Assembly (NCBI GenBank): GCA_016870715.1
Contig: VGAL01000003.1
Location: 22,986-86,985 of the forward strand
DNA: 64,000 nt
Origin: Actinomycetota bacterium
GTDB taxonomy: Bacteria > Actinomycetota > Actinomycetes > Nanopelagicales > Nanopelagicaceae
Reading direction: 5' to 3'
Part shown: positions 20,503 through 31,629 of the stretch, piece after piece
How positions within the stretch are numbered: the stretch's first letter is position 1
How the letters are laid out: the number at the start of each line of letters is the position of its first letter
The notes under the pieces: model-generated
Seen by the model: only the letters and a program-made list of their open reading frames with translations
The model's database searches: none
What the model was told of the DNA's origin: nothing
Made by a program: the position numbers and the translations under genes

Positions 20503-23500
20503 CTAGTAGCGGGGTACCTCGAAATCATCGAGGCGAACAGCCTCACCCGAGCCTTGGCTCTCAAATGGGGTGAAGTCGTACTCCTCATAATTGGCGTAAA
20601 CAGCGGCTTTTGCCTCTTCAGTAGCCTCGACTCGAACATTTCGGTAGCGAGAGAGGCCAGTGCCGGCGGGGATCAACTTACCGATGATGACGTTCTCCTT
20701 GAGGCCAACGAGATTGTCGCGGCGCTCGCCGAGGGCGGCATCGGTGAGAACTCGAGTCGTCTCCTGGAAGGAGGCGGCCGAGAGCCAGGATTCAGTGGCA
20801 AGAGATGCCTTGGTGATACCCATCAACTCAGCACGACCGCTGGCAGGTGTTCCACCATTGGCAACGACGCGACGATTCTCGCCTTCAAAGCGAACGCGCT
20901 CCACCAATTCACCTGGAAGGAAGAGGGTATCCCCTGCCTCCAAGATTGTGATGCGCTTGAGCATCTGACGAACGATGACCTCAATGTGCTTATCGTGAAT
21001 CGCTACACCTTGGGTGTCATACACCTTTTGAATCTCTTCGACCAAGTGCACCTGAGTAGCGCGAGGTCCGAGAATTCGAAGCACATCTTTTGGATCAATC
21101 GTTCCTGGGATGAGTTTCTGTCCAACATCGACGCGATCGCCATCACTCACTAATGGCTTACGGTTACGTGGGATTGGATAGGCAATCTCTTCATTTCCAT
21201 TATCTGGAGTGATGACGATTCGCTTTCCTCCTGAATTCTTCGGATCATCTTCAAAACGAATTCGACCAGCGTGTTCAGCAATCGGTGCTTTTGCCTTTGG
21301 CTCACGCGCTTCGAAGAGTTCGACGACGCGAGGTAGACCATGGGTGATATCACCTTGAGTCTGCGCAGCACCACCGGTGTGGAAGGTACGCATCGTCAAC
21401 TGCGTTCCTGGTTCACCAATCGATTGCGCGGCGATGATTCCGACTGCTTCGCCAACATCAACGAGATGGCCGGCAGCAAGTGATCGTCCATAACAGGCAG
21501 CGCATTGTCCAACCTTGCTCTCACAGGTAAGGACGGAACGAACCTTGACGGTTTCGATTCCTGCACCAAGTAAGCGCTCGATTGCCTCATCGCCAAGATC
21601 GGTATTTGCCTGCGCAATTACCTCTCCATTGACCACTACATCCTCTGCGAGATTACGTGAATAGACCGAGTATTCGACATTCTTTAATCGAATAAGTTCG
21701 CCAGCCTCATTTTTTCGAGCAATCTCGAGATTAAGACCACGATCAGTTCCACAATCTTCTTCACGAATGATGACATCTTGTGCAACATCGCAGAGACGAC
21801 GAGTGAGATAACCTGAGTCGGCGGTACGTAGCGCAGTATCGGCAAGACCTTTTCGAGCACCGTGTGTGGAAATGAAGTACTCAAGTACCGATAGTCCCTC
21901 ACGGAAGTTCGATTTGATCGGACGCGGAATGATTTCACCCTTTGGATTAGCTACAAGTCCTCGCATACCTGCGATCTGACGGACCTGCATCATGTTTCCG
22001 CGGGCGCCCGAGAAGACCATCATCCAGACCGGATTGCGGCGCGGGAAGTTCTTCTCCATTTCAGCCGCAACCTCATTAGTTGCCTTGGTCCAGATCTCAA
22101 TGAGCTCCTGGCGGCGCTCATCATCAGTGATCAAACCTTGCTCATACTGCTTTTGTACTCGCTCAGCATCAGACTCATAACCATCGAGAATCTTCTGCTT
22201 ATTAGGCGGAGTCACGACATCCTCAATGCCGATTGTTACGCCCGCGCGGGTTGCCCAGTGGAAGCCAAGAGCTTTGAGGCCATCGAGAGTCGTTGCCACA
22301 TCAACTTTTGGATAACGCTCAGCAAGCGTATTAACGATTGCTCCCAACTGCTTCTTGGTGACATCTTGCTCTTCGTAAGGGAAATCAGCAGGAAGGGCTT
22401 CGTTAAAGAGCGCTCGACCTAGAGTGGTCTCCCGAATCTCTCCTTCGATGCGAATCTTGATCTTCGACTGAAGTGAGAGTGATCCTTGATCAAAGGCCAT
22501 GATCGCCTCAGCGGTCGATGAGAATGCACGACCCTCACCCTTCTCGCCCTCGCGGAGTTGAGTAAGGAAGTAAAGACCCAAAACCATGTCCTGTGTCGGT
22601 GAGGTGATTGGTCGACCATTGGCCGGAGAGAGAATGTTGTTGCTGGAAAGCATCAAGATTCGCGCTTCAGCCTGAGCCTCGGCTGATAGTGGCAGGTGAA
22701 CAGCCATCTGATCACCGTCGAAGTCTGCGTTAAATGCAGTACATACGAGTGGGTGAATCTGGATTGCCTTACCTTCGATTAGTTGTGGTTCGAATGCTTG
22801 GATACCAAGTCGGTGGAGCGTTGGTGCACGGTTGAGTAGAACAGGATGCTCAGCAATAACTTCTTCAAGAACATCCCAAACCACTGAACGAGCACGCTCA
22901 ACCATACGCTTTGCAGATTTGATGTTCTGTGCGTGGTTGAGATCAACAAGGCGCTTCATCACAAATGGCTTGAAGAGCTCCAAGGCCATCTGTTTTGGTA
23001 GACCACACTGATGGAGCTTGAGTTGGGGACCGACGACGATTACCGAACGACCCGAATAATCAACGCGCTTACCGAGAAGGTTCTGACGGAAGCGACCCTG
23101 CTTGCCCTTGAGCATGTCAGAGAGTGACTTGAGCGCACGATTTCCTGGACCTGTAACAGGACGTCCACGGCGACCATTATCAAATAGCGCATCGACCGCC
23201 TCTTGCAACATACGCTTTTCGTTGTTCACAATGATCTCAGGAGCGCCAAGATCAGCAAGACGCTTCAAGCGATTATTTCGATTAATGACGCGGCGATAGA
23301 GATCGTTGAGATCTGAGGTAGCAAAGCGACCGCCATCGAGTTGGACCATCGGACGGAGGTCTGGTGGGATAACCGGAACCGCATCTAGGACCATCGATGA
23401 TGGGGAATTTGAGGTATTGAGGAATGAAGAGACCACCCGTAGTCGCTTGAGCGCACGAGTCTTCTTCTGTCCCTTACCGGTCGCGATGATTTGGCGGAGG

Positions 23501-24327
23501 TTTGCTGCCTCTTCTTTGAGATCAAATGTCTCGAGGCGACGCTTAATAGCTGCTGCGCCCATCGAGCCCTTGAAGTACATACCGAAGCGATCGCGCATCT
23601 CACGATAGAGCTGCTCATCACCTTCGAGATCTTGAACTTTGAGGTTCTTGAAACGCTCCCAGACCTCTTCTAGACGATCGAGCTCACGTTGTGAACGATC
23701 GCGGAGCTGCTTGATTTCACGCTCAGCTTGCTCGCGCACCTTACGACGAATATCAGACTTTGCACCTTCATCTTCTAGAGAGGCAAGATCTGCTTCGAGT
23801 TTCTTTTGGCGAGCATCGATATCAAGATCGCGCTTGGTTTCGATTTTCTTCTTGTCAGATGCGATCTTCTTCTGATTTTGCTCGAAATCCTCATGACGAG
23901 CCTCGCCATCAACTTCGGTAATCATGTAAGCAGCAAAGTAGATGACCTTCTCGAGATCCTTTGGCGCAAGATCAAGAAGATAACCAAGGCGACTTGGCAC
24001 TCCCTTGAAGTACCAGATGTGGGTTACTGGAGCAGCAAGCTCGATATGGCCCATACGTTCACGTCGAACTTTGGCTCGAGTAACTTCAACACCGCAACGT
24101 TCGCAGACGATGCCTTTAAAGCGAACACGCTTGTACTTGCCGCAATAGCACTCCCAATCACGAGTTGGACCGAAGATCTTTTCATCGAAAAGACCATCCT
24201 TCTCGGGCTTGAGCGTCCGGTAATTAATTGTTTCGGGCTTCTTTACTTCGCCATGTGACCAGGTACGAATGTCATCGGCAGAAGCAAGACCAATCTTCAA
24301 CTCATCAAAAAAGTTGACATCTAACAT
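20503..24327 (-). CDS. rpoC: DNA-directed RNA polymerase beta' subunit
   Basis: Beta' holds the catalytic magnesium in [12 protein letters not shown]. The N-terminal zinc site is [20 protein letters not shown] and the second zinc cluster is C...[14 protein letters not shown] charged helical insertion with predicted coiled-coil character occupies about residues 145-235 ([20 protein letters not shown]...). An insertion at this place is typical of actinobacteria. Bridge-helix and trigger-loop regions are intact ([16 protein letters not shown]). Length 1274. It follows rpoB by 14 bases. Confidence 0.99.
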   Translation of the reverse strand: MLDVNFFDELKIGLASADDIRTWSHGEVKKPETINYRTLKPEKDGLFDEKIFGPTRDWECYCGKYKRVRFKGIVCERCGVEVTRAKVRRERMGHIELAAPVTHIWYFKGVPSRLGYLLDLAPKDLEKVIYFAAYMITEVDGEARHEDFEQNQKKIASDKKKIETKRDLDIDARQKKLEADLASLEDEGAKSDIRRKVREQAEREIKQLRDRSQRELDRLEEVWERFKNLKVQDLEGDEQLYREMRDRFGMYFKGSMGAAAIKRRLETFDLKEEAANLRQIIATGKGQKKTRALKRLRVVSSFLNTSNSPSSMVLDAVPVIPPDLRPMVQLDGGRFATSDLNDLYRRVINRNNRLKRLADLGAPEIIVNNEKRMLQEAVDALFDNGRRGRPVTGPGNRALKSLSDMLKGKQGRFRQNLLGKRVDYSGRSVIVVGPQLKLHQCGLPKQMALELFKPFVMKRLVDLNHAQNIKSAKRMVERARSVVWDVLEEVIAEHPVLLNRAPTLHRLGIQAFEPQLIEGKAIQIHPLVCTAFNADFDGDQMAVHLPLSAEAQAEARILMLSSNNILSPANGRPITSPTQDMVLGLYFLTQLREGEKGEGRAFSSTAEAIMAFDQGSLSLQSKIKIRIEGEIRETTLGRALFNEALPADFPYEEQDVTKKQLGAIVNTLAERYPKVDVATTLDGLKALGFHWATRAGVTIGIEDVVTPPNKQKILDGYESDAERVQKQYEQGLITDDERRQELIEIWTKATNEVAAEMEKNFPRRNPVWMMVFSGARGNMMQVRQIAGMRGLVANPKGEIIPRPIKSNFREGLSVLEYFISTHGARKGLADTALRTADSGYLTRRLCDVAQDVIIREEDCGTDRGLNLEIARKNEAGELIRLKNVEYSVYSRNLAEDVVVNGEVIAQANTDLGDEAIERLLGAGIETVKVRSVLTCESKVGQCAACYGRSLAAGHLVDVGEAVGIIAAQSIGEPGTQLTMRTFHTGGAAQTQGDITHGLPRVVELFEAREPKAKAPIAEHAGRIRFEDDPKNSGGKRIVITPDNGNEEIAYPIPRNRKPLVSDGDRVDVGQKLIPGTIDPKDVLRILGPRATQVHLVEEIQKVYDTQGVAIHDKHIEVIVRQMLKRITILEAGDTLFLPGELVERVRFEGENRRVVANGGTPASGRAELMGITKASLATESWLSAASFQETTRVLTDAALGERRDNLVGLKENVIIGKLIPAGTGLSRYRNVRVEATEEAKAAVYANYEEYDFTPFESQGSGEAVRLDDFEVPRY

Positions 24328-24341
24328 AGGTATCGCCTCTC

Positions 24342-27300
24342 CTAGATCTCTTCGACGCTGCTTGGCTCAACCCGGGAAAGGTTGATTCCGAGCTCTTCTG
24401 CGGTACGGAACACTTCTTCATCAGTATCTTTCATCTCGATAGCGGCGCCATCAGATGAGAGAACTTCAACATTGAGACAGAGTGACTGCATCTCTTTGAT
24501 AAGCACCTTGAATGATTCTGGGATGCCTGGTTCAGGGATGTTCTCACCCTTCACGATTGCTTCATAAACCTTGACGCGACCAAGGACATCGTCAGACTTG
24601 ATTGTGAGAAGCTCTTGAAGAGTATATGCAGCGCCATATGCCTCAAGCGCCCATACCTCCATCTCACCAAATCGCTGTCCACCGAATTGCGCCTTTCCAC
24701 CAAGTGGTTGCTGAGTAATCATCGAGTACGGGCCAGTGGAACGTGCATGGATCTTGTCGTCGACCAAGTGGAGCAACTTCAAGATGTACATGTAACCAAC
24801 GGAGATTGGATCGCGATAAGGCTCACCACTTCGACCATCAAAGAGTCGAGCTTTGCCGCTCTCGCCAACCATTCGATTTCCATCGCGGTTTGGCATGGTG
24901 GAACCGAGAAGTCCGGTGATCTCATCTTCGCGCGCTCCATCAAAGACTGGAGTAGCAACACGAGTTCCCGGCTTTCCGGTCTGTGCTCCGATGGACTTTA
25001 AGTTCTTCTTCCATGAGGCATCGTCACCTTCGACTTGCCACCCTTGCTTGGAGACCCAGCCAAGGTGAGTCTCAAGTACTTGACCAACATTCATACGTCC
25101 AGGAACGCCGAGTGGGTTGAGCACAACATCAACAGCTGTGCCATCTTCAAGGAACGGCATATCTTCAACAGGAAGAATCTTTGCAATAACGCCCTTGTTA
25201 CCGTGGCGTCCTGCAAGTTTGTCGCCATCTTGAATCTTTCGCTTCTGTGCGACATAGACACGAACCAATTGGTTTACACCAGATGGCAGTTCATATCCCT
25301 CTTCGCTTTCGAAGACTTTGACGCCAATGACCTTTCCACCTTCACCGTGCGGAACTTTTAGCGAGGTATCGCGAACTTCACGAGCCTTCTCACCAAAGAT
25401 TGCGCGAAGTAGGCGCTCTTCAGGAGTTAGCTCAGTCTCGCCCTTTGGCGTTACTTTTCCGACGAGAATATCGCCAGGTACAACATCTGCACCAACGCGG
25501 ATGATTCCCATCTCATCAAGATCAGCTAGGACTTCTTCGCTCACATTTGGAATGTCGCGAGTGATCTCTTCAGCACCAAGTTTGGTGTCGCGAGCATCAA
25601 CTTCATACTCCTCGATGTGAATGGATGAGAGCACGTCATCTTGTACCAAGCGTTGGCTCAAGATAATTGCATCTTCATAGTTATGACCTTCCCATGGCAT
25701 GAAGGCCACAAGAAGATTTTTTCCGAGCGCTAATTCACCAAGATCGGTGCTTGGTCCATCAGCAAGAACATCGCCTGCTTCAACGCGTGCGCCTTGAGCG
25801 ACAACCGGCTTGTGGTTGTAGCAGGTGCCTTGATTTGAGCGACGGAATTTTGAGAGGTAATAGGTCTTTGACGTTCCATCATCGTGGCTAACCTTGATTT
25901 CATCAGCGCTGACTTCGGTAACGGCACCAGCCTTTTCGCTCACAATGACATCGCCAGCATCAACAGCAGCGCGGAACTCCATGCCCGTTCCAACCAATGG
26001 CGCTTCAGCGCGTAGGAGTGGAACTGCTTGACGCATCATGTTCGAACCCATGAGCGCACGGTTTGCATCATCGTGCTCAAGGAACGGAATCATCGCAGTT
26101 GCAGCAGAGACCATCTGTCGTGGAGAGACATCCATGTAGTCGACATCTTCAGCAGGAATGTATTCCACTTCCCCACCCTTACGACGTACGAGTACGCGTG
26201 GCTCTGCGAAGTGATTGGTGTCGGTAAGCGGAGCATTCGCCTGAGCGATGATGTGCTCATCCTCTTCGTCAGCGGTTAGGTAATCAATGTGATCGGTTAC
26301 TTTGCCTTTGACGACTTTGCGATATGGCGTCTCGATAAATCCAAATGGCGTGATACGTCCGAAGGTTGCCAACGAACCAATCAGACCGATGTTTGGTCCT
26401 TCAGGAGTTTCGATTGGACACATACGACCGTAGTGCGAAGGGTGCACGTCACGAACTTCGAATCCAGCGCGCTCTCGTGAGAGACCACCAGGTCCAAGCG
26501 CGGAGAGACGACGCTTATGGGTAAGGCCTGAGAGTGGATTTGTCTGATCCATGAACTGCGAGAGCTGGGATGTTCCAAAGAACTCCTTGATGCTCGCTGT
26601 GATCGGACGAATATTAATAAGTGTCTGTGGCGTGATTGCTTCGACATCTTGAGTGGTCATTCGCTCGCGAACCACGCGCTCCATACGAGAAAGTCCGGTG
26701 CGAACCTGATTTTGGATAAGTTCACCGACGGTGCGCAGACGACGGTTACCAAAGTGATCGATATCGTCAGTCTCGATACGAACTTGGCCACGGACTGAAT
26801 CCATAACCAATTCACCAGCATGCATTTTCACTAAGTACTTAATCGCCCAGACGATATCTTCGATCGTCAATAGACCCTTACGTAAATCAAGGTCAGTACC
26901 TAACTTCTTATTGATCTTAAATCGACCAACCTTTGCTAGGTCATATCGCTTCGGATTGAAGTAAAGATTCTCAATGAGCGTCTGTGCTGCTTCACGTGTT
27001 GGTGGCTCACCAGGGCGAAGCTTGCGATAGATATCAAGTAGCGCATCATCTTGTGTAACGGTGTGATCTTTCTCGAGAGTCGCAACCATAGATTCGTATT
27101 CGCCGAAGTGTTCGCGAATCTGAGCTTCATCCCACCCAAGAGCCTTAAGAAAGACTGTTACTGGAATCTTACGTTTACGATCGATGCGAACACCGACCAT
27201 ATCCTTCTTGTCGATTTCAAATTCCAACCAAGCACCGCGGCTAGGAATGATCTTTCCTACGAGAGTGTCCTTGTCGGCATTCTTCTCGGGATCTGCCTTC

Positions 27301-27809
27301 TCAAAATAGACTCCAGGCGAACGGACAATCTGAGATACGACAACGCGCTCAGTACCGTTGATGATGAAAGTTCCTCGTGTAGTCATTAGTGGGAACTCAC
27401 CCATGAAGACGGTTTGGCTCTTGATTTCTCCAGTCACGTTGTTCATGAACTCTGCTGTTACGAATAGTGGAGCGCTGTAGGTGATGTCACGCTCTTTACA
27501 CTCTTCGATTGAATACTTTGGAGGTTCGAAGCGATGGTCGCGGAAGGAGAGACTCATCGATCCTTGGAAGTCTTCAATTGGTGAGATCTCCTCGAAGATC
27601 TCCTCGAGACCAGATTGATTAGGCAATTCACCACGAGTGGTGTTGGTCGAAGCGCTATTTGCGATTCGAACGCGCCATGCATCGTTGCCAAGTAGCCAGT
27701 CCATACTCTCTAGCTGCAACGCAAGAAGATTCGGAACCTCTAGCGGTTCACGAATCTTGGCAAAAGAGAGACGGTGTGGGGCATGCGGGGATTGGGATTT
27801 GTTTTTCAA
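24342..27809 (-). CDS. rpoB: DNA-directed RNA polymerase beta subunit
   Basis: Beta forms much of the active-site cleft. The rifampicin-binding region is wild type by eye ([20 protein letters not shown], then [10 protein letters not shown]), with His and Ser at the usual resistance positions. The C-terminus has [20 protein letters not shown]. Length 1155. The start codon is TTG at 27807-27809, preceded by GGAAGGA; TTG or GTG starts are known for actinobacterial rpoB. A 194-base gap with a hairpin and a TATAAT box lies upstream. Confidence 0.99.
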   Translation of the reverse strand: MKNKSQSPHAPHRLSFAKIREPLEVPNLLALQLESMDWLLGNDAWRVRIANSASTNTTRGELPNQSGLEEIFEEISPIEDFQGSMSLSFRDHRFEPPKYSIEECKERDITYSAPLFVTAEFMNNVTGEIKSQTVFMGEFPLMTTRGTFIINGTERVVVSQIVRSPGVYFEKADPEKNADKDTLVGKIIPSRGAWLEFEIDKKDMVGVRIDRKRKIPVTVFLKALGWDEAQIREHFGEYESMVATLEKDHTVTQDDALLDIYRKLRPGEPPTREAAQTLIENLYFNPKRYDLAKVGRFKINKKLGTDLDLRKGLLTIEDIVWAIKYLVKMHAGELVMDSVRGQVRIETDDIDHFGNRRLRTVGELIQNQVRTGLSRMERVVRERMTTQDVEAITPQTLINIRPITASIKEFFGTSQLSQFMDQTNPLSGLTHKRRLSALGPGGLSRERAGFEVRDVHPSHYGRMCPIETPEGPNIGLIGSLATFGRITPFGFIETPYRKVVKGKVTDHIDYLTADEEDEHIIAQANAPLTDTNHFAEPRVLVRRKGGEVEYIPAEDVDYMDVSPRQMVSAATAMIPFLEHDDANRALMGSNMMRQAVPLLRAEAPLVGTGMEFRAAVDAGDVIVSEKAGAVTEVSADEIKVSHDDGTSKTYYLSKFRRSNQGTCYNHKPVVAQGARVEAGDVLADGPSTDLGELALGKNLLVAFMPWEGHNYEDAIILSQRLVQDDVLSSIHIEEYEVDARDTKLGAEEITRDIPNVSEEVLADLDEMGIIRVGADVVPGDILVGKVTPKGETELTPEERLLRAIFGEKAREVRDTSLKVPHGEGGKVIGVKVFESEEGYELPSGVNQLVRVYVAQKRKIQDGDKLAGRHGNKGVIAKILPVEDMPFLEDGTAVDVVLNPLGVPGRMNVGQVLETHLGWVSKQGWQVEGDDASWKKNLKSIGAQTGKPGTRVATPVFDGAREDEITGLLGSTMPNRDGNRMVGESGKARLFDGRSGEPYRDPISVGYMYILKLLHLVDDKIHARSTGPYSMITQQPLGGKAQFGGQRFGEMEVWALEAYGAAYTLQELLTIKSDDVLGRVKVYEAIVKGENIPEPGIPESFKVLIKEMQSLCLNVEVLSSDGAAIEMKDTDEEVFRTAEELGINLSRVEPSSVEEI

Positions 27810-27903
27810 CGACGATCCTTCCGTACTCGCAGATGAGTTAACTTACAAACCCAGCGAAAAGAGAAGGTCGCCACCGCCATATGCGAAGACCTCGAAAATT
27901 GGG

Positions 27904-27909
27904 ATTATA
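27904..27909 (-). promoter_or_regulatory. Candidate rpoBC promoter -10 box
   Basis: A perfect TATAAT on the coding strand lies about 95 bases upstream of the rpoB TTG and directly downstream of the rplL-rpoB hairpin. No good -35 hexamer is seen at 17-18 bases. It would give rpoBC its own transcript with a leader of roughly 90 bases. Confidence 0.5.
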
Positions 27910-27929
27910 TGGATTTTACGATGAATAAA

Positions 27930-27973
27930 GGGAGCGTGTCCAATTGAGGTTTCCCTCAGCCGAACCCGCTCCC
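27930..27973 (-). terminator. Hairpin / attenuator between rplL and rpoB
   Basis: A stem GGGAGCG / CGCTCCC (27930-27936 with 27967-27973) encloses a second stem TGAGG / CCTCA (27945-27958). On the coding strand it is followed by TTTATT, like a weak intrinsic terminator. A small extra stem GGCCA / TGGCC lies at 27980-27993. Partial termination between rplL and rpoB is known in E. coli, where it lowers polymerase relative to ribosomal-protein synthesis; the same role here is inference. Confidence 0.6.
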
Positions 27974-28003
27974 CTGCACGGCCAAATATGGCCAGAGCCT
28001 TGA

Positions 28004-28387
28004 CTACTTCACTGTGACCTTTGCGCCGGCGGCCTCAAATGCTGCCTTCGCCTTGTCGGTGGTCTCCTTATTGGCCTTCTCCAAGACGGTAGATGGAGCA
28101 CCATCTACGAGATCCTTAGCCTCTTTGAGACCAAGACCGGTGAAGGTGCGAACCTCTTTGATGACGGCGATCTTCTGAGCGCCAGCATCTTCGAGTACGA
28201 GCGTGAACTCATCTTGAGCTTCTGCAGCAGCAGGAGCACCAGCGCCGCCGCTAGCAGCCGCAACTGCAACGGGTGCAGCAGCAGTGACATCGAATTCAGT
28301 CTCGAAAGCCTTAACGAAGTCGCTGAGCTCAACAAGGCTCATCTCCTTGAATTGTGACAATAAATCTTCGGTTGAAAGTTTTGCCAT
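28004..28387 (-). CDS. rplL: 50S ribosomal protein L7/L12
   Basis: L7/L12 is the multicopy stalk protein that recruits translational GTPases. It has an N-terminal dimerisation domain ([20 protein letters not shown]), an Ala-rich hinge (about residues 37-57), and the C-terminal factor-binding domain ([31 protein letters not shown]). Length 127. It follows rplJ by 32 bases. Confidence 0.98.
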   Translation of the reverse strand: MAKLSTEDLLSQFKEMSLVELSDFVKAFETEFDVTAAAPVAVAAASGGAGAPAAAEAQDEFTLVLEDAGAQKIAVIKEVRTFTGLGLKEAKDLVDGAPSTVLEKANKETTDKAKAAFEAAGAKVTVK

Positions 28388-28419
28388 GATATTTCTCCTT
28401 GATTCTTCCTAGATCTCTC

Positions 28420-29049
28420 TTATTCCTGTGTTCCTGATTCAGCTGATTCCTCAGCTGCTGCCACTTCTGGCTCTGATGCTGGAGCTTCTGCATCTCCGGC
28501 TTCTTCTTCTGAAGACTCTTCAACTACTGCAGCAGGCGCTTCGGGCGCTTGTGCAGCTACTGGGGCACCGGCTTCTAACTTGATTCGGAGCGCGTCGAAT
28601 ACTCGTGCAGCCTTTGCAAGTGAACCCTTCATTGCACCAGCAAGCTTTGCCAAGAGCACCTCGCGGGACTCTAGGTTTGCAAGCTTCATGATTTCTTCAG
28701 TAGTTACCAACTTGCCCTCGTAGATTCCACCCTTGATTACAAGTGATGGATTCTCTTTGGCGAAGTCGCGAAGGCTCTTTGCTGCATCGATTGGATCACC
28801 GTTAATGAATGCGACTGCAGATGGTCCCTTGAGTAAATCATCAGAGATTTCTACGCCAGCATTCTTAGCAGCGATACGCATCAATGTGTTCTTTGCGACG
28901 GAGTACTTAGTACTTCCGCCTAGCGAACGACGAAGTGCCTTCATGGAAGTGACGGAGAGTCCGCGATATTCGGTAACAATCGTTGCACCAGCGCCACGAA
29001 AATCTTCCGTGAGCTCTGCAATAACTGCCGACTTATCGGTCTTTGCCAT
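28420..29049 (-). CDS. rplJ: 50S ribosomal protein L10 with acidic tail
   Basis: L10 anchors the L7/L12 dimers to the ribosome. The start is the ATG at 29047-29049 ([20 protein letters not shown]), preceded by AAAGGAG; a frame ten codons longer is less likely. The body has [20 protein letters not shown] and the stalk-binding helix [17 protein letters not shown]. Beyond about residue 165, an Ala/Glu/Pro-rich acidic tail of about 45 residues extends it to 209, against about 165-175 in most bacteria. An L10 leader lies upstream. Confidence 0.97.
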   Translation of the reverse strand: MAKTDKSAVIAELTEDFRGAGATIVTEYRGLSVTSMKALRRSLGGSTKYSVAKNTLMRIAAKNAGVEISDDLLKGPSAVAFINGDPIDAAKSLRDFAKENPSLVIKGGIYEGKLVTTEEIMKLANLESREVLLAKLAGAMKGSLAKAARVFDALRIKLEAGAPVAAQAPEAPAAVVEESSEEEAGDAEAPASEPEVAAAEESAESGTQE

Positions 29050-29112
29050 GTTTCTCCTTTTCTCTTCTCGCCTTTCCACCCAAATTTCTTTGAGCCCGAG
29101 AGAAAACAGGTT

Positions 29113-29153
29113 GATAAAAAGAGAAATCCTCGAAGCGCGAAAGCGCTACGAGG
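29113..29153 (-). terminator. Attenuator hairpin of the L10 leader
   Basis: On the coding strand the stem is CCTCG-(mismatch)-AGCGC paired with GCGCT-(mismatch)-CGAGG around a 4-base loop (29128-29153), followed by ATTTCTCTTTTT. It lies about 65 bases before rplJ. This is a typical intrinsic terminator, used here as an attenuator inside the leader. Confidence 0.75.
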
Positions 29154-29275
29154 AAAGATGAACTTACTCGTAATGCTCCTGCGCTGGTGAGTTCTCACTC
29201 TTTAACTCTGTTCATTGCAATCACTCGAAAGTTCTTGCTATCAACAGCAGACCTGCGGTCTTCGGATACTGCAAA
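29113..29275 (-). ncRNA. Ribosomal protein L10 leader (rplJL autoregulatory RNA)
   Basis: The 261-base rplA-rplJ gap contains, on the coding strand, CCGAAGACCGCAGGTC near its 5' end and AGCGCAGGAGCA further on. These elements resemble the L10-binding leader described across bacteria. The leader ends in a terminator hairpin (29113-29153). Binding of the L10(L7/L12) complex is expected to control rplJL expression. Boundaries are approximate and a covariance-model match was not run. Confidence 0.75.
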
Positions 29276-29299
29276 GGGTAGGCGCTCGCACGCCTACCC
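29276..29299 (-). terminator. Hairpin after rplA
   Basis: A perfect 9-bp stem GGGTAGGCG / CGCCTACCC with a 6-base loop begins about 12 bases beyond the rplA stop. Only TTTG follows, so termination is probably partial. It separates rplKA from the L10 leader. Confidence 0.55.
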
Positions 29300-29310
29300 G
29301 TCAAAATGGC

Positions 29311-30012
29311 TTAATTAGCGCCTTCGCGTAGGAGGTTTGGATCTACCTGAACGCCAGGCCCCATCGTGGTGGAGACAGTTGCCTTCTTGATGTAGCGACC
29401 CTTTGAAGAGGAGGGTTTTGCGCGAAGTACCTCTTCCATCGCTACCACATAGTTATCGAGAAGAGCATCTGCGCTAAAGGATGCTTTACCAATAATGAAG
29501 TGCAGGTTGGAATTCTTATCGACTCGGAACTCGATCTTTCCACCCTTAATGTCATTCACTGCCTTCGTGACATCGTTGGTAACAGTTCCAGTCTTGGGAT
29601 TAGGCATCAAACCACGAGGTCCGAGAACTTTTCCGAGGCGACCAACCTTTCCCATGAGATCAGGTGTCGATACAACAGCGTCATAATCGAGACGACCCTT
29701 TGCGACCTCGTCAATCAGTTCGTCGGCGCCGACGATGTCAGCACCTGCTGCGCGCGCTTCTTCAGCGCGCTCTCCACCTGCGAACACAAGAACGCGTGCA
29801 GTTTTGCCAGTTCCGTGTGGAAGGTTGACAGTGCCGCGGATTGCTTGATCAGCCTTACGTGGATCGACGCCAAGAGCGAGGGACACCTCTACTGTGGAGT
29901 CATATTTCGTTACAGATGTTTCACGAACGATCTTCATCGCCTCAACTGGAGCATAGATGTTTGTAACATCGTACTTCTCAGTAGCGGCACGGTATTTCTT
30001 ACTGCGCTTCAT
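29311..30012 (-). CDS. rplA: 50S ribosomal protein L1
   Basis: L1 forms the mobile stalk that ejects E-site tRNA and is the usual repressor of rplKA. Signatures are [40 protein letters not shown] and [19 protein letters not shown]. Length 233. It follows rplK after a 94-base gap containing a hairpin. Confidence 0.98.
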   Translation of the reverse strand: MKRSKKYRAATEKYDVTNIYAPVEAMKIVRETSVTKYDSTVEVSLALGVDPRKADQAIRGTVNLPHGTGKTARVLVFAGGERAEEARAAGADIVGADELIDEVAKGRLDYDAVVSTPDLMGKVGRLGKVLGPRGLMPNPKTGTVTNDVTKAVNDIKGGKIEFRVDKNSNLHFIIGKASFSADALLDNYVVAMEEVLRAKPSSSKGRYIKKATVSTTMGPGVQVDPNLLREGAN

Positions 30013-30033
30013 TTCATCCAGCTTTCTGCTTAG

Positions 30034-30051
30034 CTAACTCGGGTGAGTTAG
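30034..30051 (-). promoter_or_regulatory. Hairpin in the rplK-rplA gap
   Basis: A perfect 7-bp stem CTAACTC / GAGTTAG with a 4-base loop lies about 20 bases before rplA. The position would suit an mRNA site bound by L1 or a processing site. I do not recognise a described motif, and no U-tract follows. Confidence 0.4.
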
Positions 30052-30106
30052 GTAGTTGGTTGTGGTCAGCGAGTCAGCGCGACTCTCCCACAGGTTTATT
30101 TAGTTA

Positions 30107-30538
30107 TTAACCGTTGACAGTGATGCCCATTGAACGAGCAGTACCGGCAATGATCAAACTTGCAGCATCGAGGTCGTTTGCGTTGAGGTCTGCCATCTTT
30201 ACAGTGGCAATCTCGCGACATTGCGCCATCGTGATATTTCCGACCTTGTTCTTATGTGGAATAGCCGAGCCCTTTTCGAGCTTTGCTGCCTTCAAGATCA
30301 GACGGGAGGCTGGTGGCGTCTTCGTGATGAAAGTGAATGAGCGATCCTCATAGACAGTGATCTCAACCGGGATGATCTGACCCTTTTGAGTTTCAGTCGC
30401 AGCGTTATATGCCTTGACGAAGTCCATGATGTTGACACCATGTTGACCAAGTGCAGGACCAACAGGTGGCGCTGGTGTAGCTGCGCCAGCTTGAATCTGG
30501 AGCTTTATCAGCGCCTCAATCTTCTTCTTCGGTGCCAT
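30107..30538 (-). CDS. rplK: 50S ribosomal protein L11
   Basis: L11 forms the GTPase-associated centre and is needed for stringent-response sensing and thiopeptide binding. Signatures are [38 protein letters not shown] and the C-terminal [11 protein letters not shown]. Length 143. It follows nusG by 28 bases. Confidence 0.98.
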   Translation of the reverse strand: MAPKKKIEALIKLQIQAGAATPAPPVGPALGQHGVNIMDFVKAYNAATETQKGQIIPVEITVYEDRSFTFITKTPPASRLILKAAKLEKGSAIPHKNKVGNITMAQCREIATVKMADLNANDLDAASLIIAGTARSMGITVNG

Positions 30539-30566
30539 ATTTCTATCCTCTCTCTTTCAAATCCTC

Positions 30567-31298
30567 TTAAAGCTTCTGTACCTGAGCATATGACAATTCC
30601 ACAGGGGTCTCGCGACCAAAGATCGAGACCAATACTTTGAGCTTTGCTTGCTCAGGCATGATTTCGCTAATTGATGCTGGAAGGGTGGCAAAGGGTCCAT
30701 CCATAACGGTGACAGATTCGCCAACTTCGAAATCGACCATCTTGATCTCTGGCTTCTCGCCCTTCTTTGATGGACGTGGCGCGAGAATTCCCTCGACTTC
30801 ATCGAGTGAGAGTGGACTTGGATTGTGGCCATGTCCAACAAAACCGGTAACCCCTGGGGTATTACGTACTACTGACCATGATTCATCAGTTAAATCCATA
30901 CGGACGAGAACATATCCAGGGAAGACATTTCGCTTAACCTGCTTACGCTGTCCATTTTTAATCTCTGTAATTTCTTCTTGAGGAACTTCAATCTGGAAGA
31001 TGTAATCCTCCATGTGCAAAGTATGAATACGGTTCTCGAGATTTCCTTTGACACGATTCTCGTACCCCGCATATGAATGGATGACATACCAATCACCAGG
31101 TGCGGTGCGAAGGGCGCGACGGAATTCAGCCTGAGGATCATTCTCTTCCTCTACCTCTACCTCTACCTCTACCTCTACCTCTACCTCTACCTCTACCTCT
31201 ACCTCTACTGAGACTTCCGCAGGTGCTTCGATAACTTCTGCAGGTACCTCTTGAGCAGCCGCTTCTAGCGCTGCCTCAAATGTGTTGTCGCTCATCAT
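30567..31298 (-). CDS. nusG: Transcription termination/antitermination factor NusG with (Val-Glu)10 extension
   Basis: NusG binds the polymerase clamp, and Rho or S10. The NGN domain starts at about residue 70 ([20 protein letters not shown], then [18 protein letters not shown]), followed by the KOW domain ([20 protein letters not shown]). The first 65 residues are an acidic extension. It includes ten uninterrupted Val-Glu pairs encoded by a perfect GTAGAG repeat. Acidic N-terminal extensions are common in actinobacterial NusG, but a pure dipeptide tract is unusual. Two adjacent Met codons could start it. Confidence 0.97.
   Translation of the reverse strand: MMSDNTFEAALEAAAQEVPAEVIEAPAEVSVEVEVEVEVEVEVEVEVEVEEENDPQAEFRRALRTAPGDWYVIHSYAGYENRVKGNLENRIHTLHMEDYIFQIEVPQEEITEIKNGQRKQVKRNVFPGYVLVRMDLTDESWSVVRNTPGVTGFVGHGHNPSPLSLDEVEGILAPRPSKKGEKPEIKMVDFEVGESVTVMDGPFATLPASISEIMPEQAKLKVLVSIFGRETPVELSYAQVQKL
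31149..31208 (-). repeat. Perfect hexanucleotide microsatellite (GTAGAG)10 in nusG
   Basis: Ten identical copies of CTCTAC on the plus strand (GTAGAG on the coding strand) occupy exactly 60 bases. Every copy encodes Val-Glu, so gain or loss of units keeps the reading frame. Sixty bases with no synonymous change imply recent expansion or active slippage. Confidence 0.97.
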
Positions 31299-31331
31299 TT
31301 ACCCTGTTTACCCAATTTACCTGTCGACGCC

Positions 31332-31580
31332 TTAACCAAAAACCCAGAATGTGATTTTGGTAAGTACGAGATCAAAGAGCGAGACCAATGCGATGATAAA
31401 AGTCACGAAGACAAGTACGACTGCGGTGTAGGTAGTGAGTTGTTTGCGCGAAGGCCATACGACCTTGCGAAGTTCAGCAACAACTTGGCGATAGAAGCGT
31501 CCGGCGCGTTCAAAGATATTGCCGCGATTCTGCTCGCGAGCATCTTCGTTCTCACGCTCGCTCTGATGTAACTCGCTCAT
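31332..31580 (-). CDS. secE: Protein translocase subunit SecE
   Basis: SecE clamps SecY in the membrane. The 82-residue protein has a charged N-terminus, the amphipathic conserved helix (AGRFYRQVVAELRKVVWPSR) and one membrane segment (YTAVVLVFVTFIIALVSLF). This single-span form is typical outside Proteobacteria. It lies between tRNA-Trp and nusG, the classical order. Confidence 0.97.
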   Translation of the reverse strand: MSELHQSERENEDAREQNRGNIFERAGRFYRQVVAELRKVVWPSRKQLTTYTAVVLVFVTFIIALVSLFDLVLTKITFWVFG

Positions 31581-31629
31581 CGTGCCTTACTCACTCTCCT
31601 CTCCTCTCTATATAGATGTGAACTACTAG

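Noticed and set aside
20554..21153. 199-residue open frame on the plus strand opposite rpoC
   Set aside because: It lies wholly antisense to conserved rpoC sequence, has no recognisable protein pattern and is explained by codon bias of the real gene.
29500..30033. 177-residue plus-strand frame opposite rplA
   Set aside because: Antisense shadow of a certain ribosomal gene with no start context of its own.
31149..31208. Possible CRISPR-like or regulatory DNA repeat
   Set aside because: The units are contiguous hexamers without spacers and lie in frame inside nusG, so this is a coding microsatellite.
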